Source of the DNA: Beijerinckiaceae bacterium
Lineage (GTDB): Bacteria > Bacteroidota > Bacteroidia > Chitinophagales > Chitinophagaceae
Direction: 5' to 3'
Length of the DNA: 54,392 nt
Assembly (NCBI GenBank): GCA_903970475.1
Contig: CAJCIQ010000026.1
Location: 1 to 54,392, forward strand
Shown piece by piece: positions 51,430-54,392 of the stretch. The notes beneath the pieces are model-generated. The model had not been told where the DNA came from. It saw nothing but the letters and a program-made list of their open reading frames with translations, and did not search any database. The position numbers and the translations under genes were made by a program. Positions within the stretch are counted from its first letter, which is position 1, and every line of letters begins with the position of its first letter.

Positions 51430-53274
51430 ATGCATAAGCTGACTGAACAACAACAGACGATCATCAACTCAAGCGGTGACATACGGATAAACGCAGTGGC
51501 AGGATCTGGCAAAACGACGACCATTATAGAATATGCAGCGTCTCGACCAGCAGGTTCGAACATCCTTTTAATTGCCTTCAATAAATCCGTGCGATTGGAA
51601 GCCGCCAAAAAAGTGGAAGCCCGTGGACTAACCAATGTCAGGGTGGAAACAGCACACTCATTGGCATTCAAACATATTGTCTATTCAAGTGCATATAAAG
51701 TAAAGCCTCAGCGTTATAAAATACCAGAGATTGCCGATATATTGGCCCTTAGTGGTAATGGAGAAAAACACACGGAATATATCCTGGCCAACCATATCAA
51801 TAAATTCCTGACCTATTTCTGCAACAGCGCCAAACCCAAGGTCCAGGACCTCAACTACCTGGACATCGTTACCGACCATGCGGCCCGGGCCTTTGTCAAA
51901 TCACATTATACCACCATTGAGCAAGGCACCAGGCAACTACTCGCCAAAATGGACAGGGCTGAAATAGAGATCACCCACGACTTTTACCTGAAGAAATTTC
52001 AATTGGCCTCCCCTTCCTTACACTATGACTATGTTTTGTTTGATGAGGGCCAGGATGCTTCGGAGGTCATGCTGGACATATTCCAGAAACAAAAAGGCAC
52101 CAAAATCATTGTCGGTGATACCCACCAACAAATCTATGCCTGGCGCCATGCGGTTAATTCTTTGGAACGGACGGACTTCAACATTTTCCACCTGTCAGCC
52201 AGTTTCCGTTTCCCCCAAGACATTGCACAACTGGCTTCAAATATCCTCGACTGGAAAAAATTACTCTATGACTTTGAGCCCACGCCCATTAAAGGATTAG
52301 GTTCAGATACCCGGGAAGTCTCCAAAGCTACCATTGCCAGGACCAACCTGGGGCTTTTATTAAAAGCCATAGAATACATTACCGACAATCGGAAAATCAA
52401 GGGGATCTATTTCGAAGGCAATATCCATTCATACACCTATGCAGATGACGGAGCCTCCCTATACGATGTGCTCAACCTGCATACCAACAAACCAGACAAA
52501 ATCAGGGACAAGCTCATCCAATCCATGAAAAATTTGGATGAACTGGAGGAATACATTGAAAAGACCGAAGACCTGCAACTATCCATCATGGTAGAGATAG
52601 TAAGGGAATATGGGGATGAGATTTATGACATCCTCAAAACCTTAAAGGAATTACATGTTCAGGATGCAGATAAATCCTCGGCGGAAATGATCTTCTCCAC
52701 CGTTCACCGTGCTAAAGGAATGGAATATGATGTCGTCTACCTGGTGGACGACTTCATCACAGAAGAAAAATTAAATAAACAGATATCTGCCCAAAAAGGC
52801 AACGGAGAGCCCTTCAATACAGCCAAATTAACGGAGGAGATCAATCTGCTGTATGTGGCGGTCACCCGGGCCAAATATACATTATACCTCCCTGAAGCCA
52901 TGGCTCCGAAAGACTTCCCATTCGGAAAGCATATCAAAGCCATTCTCAAGCCATCCAACGGTAACTCCACGCACAAGCAAGGGCAGCCCATACGAGGCGC
53001 TGGACCTTGGACCGGCAAAGCAACCATGGCCGGCATAACGCCCACAGCCGGCAAAAAGAAAGTGAGTGCTAAAAGGACAACTGAAAAATCCTACACCGTA
53101 GCAGAAAAAAGACAATCAACCAAAGAGGCATATCAACCCTGGAACAACGAATTAGACCGCGAATTACTGGAGATGGCTGGTAATGGAGACTCGGTGGATG
53201 ACATAGCCAGGTACATGGGGCGTACCAAAGGCGCCATTTACGCCCGGCTTAAAAAACTGGACTATACCCCCTAA
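51430..53274 (+). CDS. UvrD/FBH1-like superfamily I helicase with C-terminal HTH
   Basis: 614 aa. Motifs in order: Q-motif LTEQQQTIINSS; Walker A NAVAGSGKTTT (Lys28); Ia NILLIAFNKSVRLEA; II YVLFDEGQDA; III VGDTHQQIYAWRHA; IV LSASFRFPQDIAQLA; V FSTVHRAKGMEYDVVYL; VI NLLYVAVTRAKYTLY. The spacing is that of the compact FBH1-like helicases. A ~60 residue linker then leads to a SANT/HTH-like tail, WNNELDRELLEMAGNGDSVD with DIARYMGRTKGAIYARLKKL. Likely translocates on single-stranded DNA. The stop overlaps that of the convergent fucosidase. Confidence 0.92.
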   Translation: MHKLTEQQQTIINSSGDIRINAVAGSGKTTTIIEYAASRPAGSNILLIAFNKSVRLEAAKKVEARGLTNVRVETAHSLAFKHIVYSSAYKVKPQRYKIPEIADILALSGNGEKHTEYILANHINKFLTYFCNSAKPKVQDLNYLDIVTDHAARAFVKSHYTTIEQGTRQLLAKMDRAEIEITHDFYLKKFQLASPSLHYDYVLFDEGQDASEVMLDIFQKQKGTKIIVGDTHQQIYAWRHAVNSLERTDFNIFHLSASFRFPQDIAQLASNILDWKKLLYDFEPTPIKGLGSDTREVSKATIARTNLGLLLKAIEYITDNRKIKGIYFEGNIHSYTYADDGASLYDVLNLHTNKPDKIRDKLIQSMKNLDELEEYIEKTEDLQLSIMVEIVREYGDEIYDILKTLKELHVQDADKSSAEMIFSTVHRAKGMEYDVVYLVDDFITEEKLNKQISAQKGNGEPFNTAKLTEEINLLYVAVTRAKYTLYLPEAMAPKDFPFGKHIKAILKPSNGNSTHKQGQPIRGAGPWTGKATMAGITPTAGKKKVSAKRTTEKSYTVAEKRQSTKEAYQPWNNELDRELLEMAGNGDSVDDIARYMGRTKGAIYARLKKLDYTP

Positions 53275-54392
53275 GACAGAACACCTTCTATCTTCAACAC
53301 ATAAGCATCCTTACAAGGCGCCCGGTCAGGCAGTGTAACATCCAGCCCCTGATCGGTATGAGAAAAGGCAAGCGGTCCTCCTGATCCCAACATAGTAATA
53401 CGTCCAGCCCTAGCCGTCTCCGCTGGTAAGGACCGGATGCGTATGGTCTTATCATCGGGCCAACCCATCAGGATAGCATACAGGCTATTACCTTTGGCAG
53501 TGAACCGGATATCCTGGGCCGTAAAAGGTAGTCCTTTGCCCTCATTGAATCCTTGCGTATGTATAGGCGCCGTAGCTTCACTGGCAGGACCCTCCCCGAA
53601 CACCTTCCAGGGACGTGTACCATAAATCGCATCATTGTTCACCCGCATCCAATCGCCAATGCTTTCCACCACCACCCGCTCTTTTTCATCAGGCATTCCA
53701 TTTCCCCTGAGCGGAATATTGAGCAGGAGGTTACCATTTTTACTCACTATATCACAAAGCGTACGGATCACCGTAGTGGCTGTTTTGTACCCATCATTAT
53801 CGTATATCCGACGGTCATAATGCCAGCTGCCAATGCAAGTATCCGTTTGCCAGGGTAATGGTTCTATCAAATTGCTTTTTCCCCTTTCAATATCCCATAC
53901 CATACATTTTTGCTGTTGCGCACTCAATACCTTTCCAAATAAGACAGCCTGCATTTGCCCATGCTTTTGCACACTTTGATTATACAGGTGAGCCGCAATA
54001 TGTAAACCCACCTCACTGACCGGCCATAAGGGTAAGGCAGTGTCATCGAAGTAAACCATATCAGGATCGTAGGTGTCAATCAGATCGATCACCCGGTTGT
54101 AGAACTTATCGCAATAAACCCTGGAAGGCGGATAAGCCCCACCTCCCCAATCCCAATAGCGGCCCATTGCCGAATCGTCCAGGCTACCCACACTTAAGGG
54201 ATGATCCTGCGCATAAAGTGCCTGTGGATCCAATCCGTTCCACCACTTACCAGCCCCTTCGGCAGCACTGAGCTTACCATCGTAGGGCACTCCTGCCAGC
54301 GGACCTTGCTTATCTGACCGCTGGGCAGGCTCATACCAGGTCCAGGCATGGGAAGCATGCACACTGACGCCAAAGGGCAACCCTTCTTGCTT
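53271..54392 (-). CDS. GH29 alpha-L-fucosidase, partial (5' end beyond right edge)
   Basis: The frame is open to the right edge (KQEGLPFGVSVHASHAWTWY), so the signal peptide and N-terminus lie outside. The 373 codons seen include the second half of the GH29 barrel, LIDTYDPDMVYFDDTALPLW (region of the nucleophile Asp), QQQKCMVWDIERGKSNLIEP, TDTCIGSWHYDRRIYDNDGY and NGNLLLNIPLRGNGMPDE, and a C-terminal beta-sandwich. It removes terminal alpha-L-fucose from glycans. No SusC/D pair is seen on this side; the rest of the locus would be to the right. Confidence 0.9.
   Translation of the reverse strand, partial: KQEGLPFGVSVHASHAWTWYEPAQRSDKQGPLAGVPYDGKLSAAEGAGKWWNGLDPQALYAQDHPLSVGSLDDSAMGRYWDWGGGAYPPSRVYCDKFYNRVIDLIDTYDPDMVYFDDTALPLWPVSEVGLHIAAHLYNQSVQKHGQMQAVLFGKVLSAQQQKCMVWDIERGKSNLIEPLPWQTDTCIGSWHYDRRIYDNDGYKTATTVIRTLCDIVSKNGNLLLNIPLRGNGMPDEKERVVVESIGDWMRVNNDAIYGTRPWKVFGEGPASEATAPIHTQGFNEGKGLPFTAQDIRFTAKGNSLYAILMGWPDDKTIRIRSLPAETARAGRITMLGSGGPLAFSHTDQGLDVTLPDRAPCKDAYVLKIEGVLS

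Noticed and set aside
1-54392. CRISPR arrays, tRNA/rRNA genes, prophage or insertion sequences
   Set aside because: No regularly spaced direct repeats, no tRNA-like cloverleaf ends, and no transposase, integrase or phage structural protein found by reading the frames.

Overview
This 54 kb window looks chromosomal and comes from a Bacteroidota bacterium, most likely of the Chitinophagaceae type. The reasons are a SusC/SusD pair, a one-protein hybrid two-component regulator, a type IX secretion (Por) C-terminal tail, TAnnTTTG-type promoter boxes, few Shine-Dalgarno sequences and many SnoaL/HxlR/VOC accessory genes. No tRNA, rRNA, CRISPR array, insertion sequence or phage gene was recognised.

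Layout. 1-516: left-edge fragment of a GC-rich cupin gene. 672-12376: a complete fructan utilization locus. On the minus strand it runs sugar transporter, fructokinase, SusC, SusD, GH32 fructanase. The divergent sensor-regulator lies across a 227 bp promoter region that carries an inverted repeat. 12403-18152: mixed small genes with several broken ones: a MarR remnant behind an intact palindromic operator, a SRPBCC protein, a DUF1624 membrane protein, a GNAT, a NYN-LOTUS RNase-like protein, a MerR remnant, YnfA, a beta-barrel gene with a stop codon, a truncated SnoaL gene, a nitrobindin-like protein and a cupin remnant. 18365-25471: a cold-shock gene, then a redox/detoxification cluster (GMC oxidoreductase, SDR, four intact SnoaL-like proteins, VOC, two HxlR and one Crp/Fnr regulator). 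25708-28655: a chaperone unit (Hsp20, GroES, GroEL). 28662-31512: an ABC exporter with a NEW3-domain partner.

31762-40814: a decayed P5C-reductase-like gene, an ankyrin protein, three copies of a ~165 bp noncoding unit ending in a conserved hairpin, two paralogous NarL-type response regulators, a candidate ~460 nt RNA with a strong terminator, a kinase-like protein whose phospho-acceptor His is Gln but which carries an Hpt domain, and a convergent hybrid histidine kinase. Together these form a plausible phosphorelay (hybrid kinase, Hpt protein, two output regulators). A shrunken duplicate of the NYN-LOTUS gene follows. 40819-50224: YjdN/PhnB-like protein, T9SS cargo protein, DoxX, MG2-domain protein, a decayed regulator/nucleotidyltransferase cassette, metallo-beta-lactamase fold hydrolase, Crp/Fnr regulator, SDR and peptidase E. 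50272-51206: YceI remnant, then a second copy of the regulator/nucleotidyltransferase cassette (regulator intact, partner cut short) with an elaborate palindromic operator. 51430-54392: a UvrD/FBH1-like helicase with a C-terminal HTH, and a GH29 alpha-L-fucosidase that runs off the right edge.

The most unusual overall feature is gene decay by internal deletion. At least eight loci keep recognisable beginnings and/or ends with the middle missing, sometimes fusing two neighbouring genes. The candidates most worth attention as undescribed biology are the three-copy hairpin unit beside the two-regulator phosphorelay, and the twice-occurring winged-helix/nucleotidyltransferase cassette.
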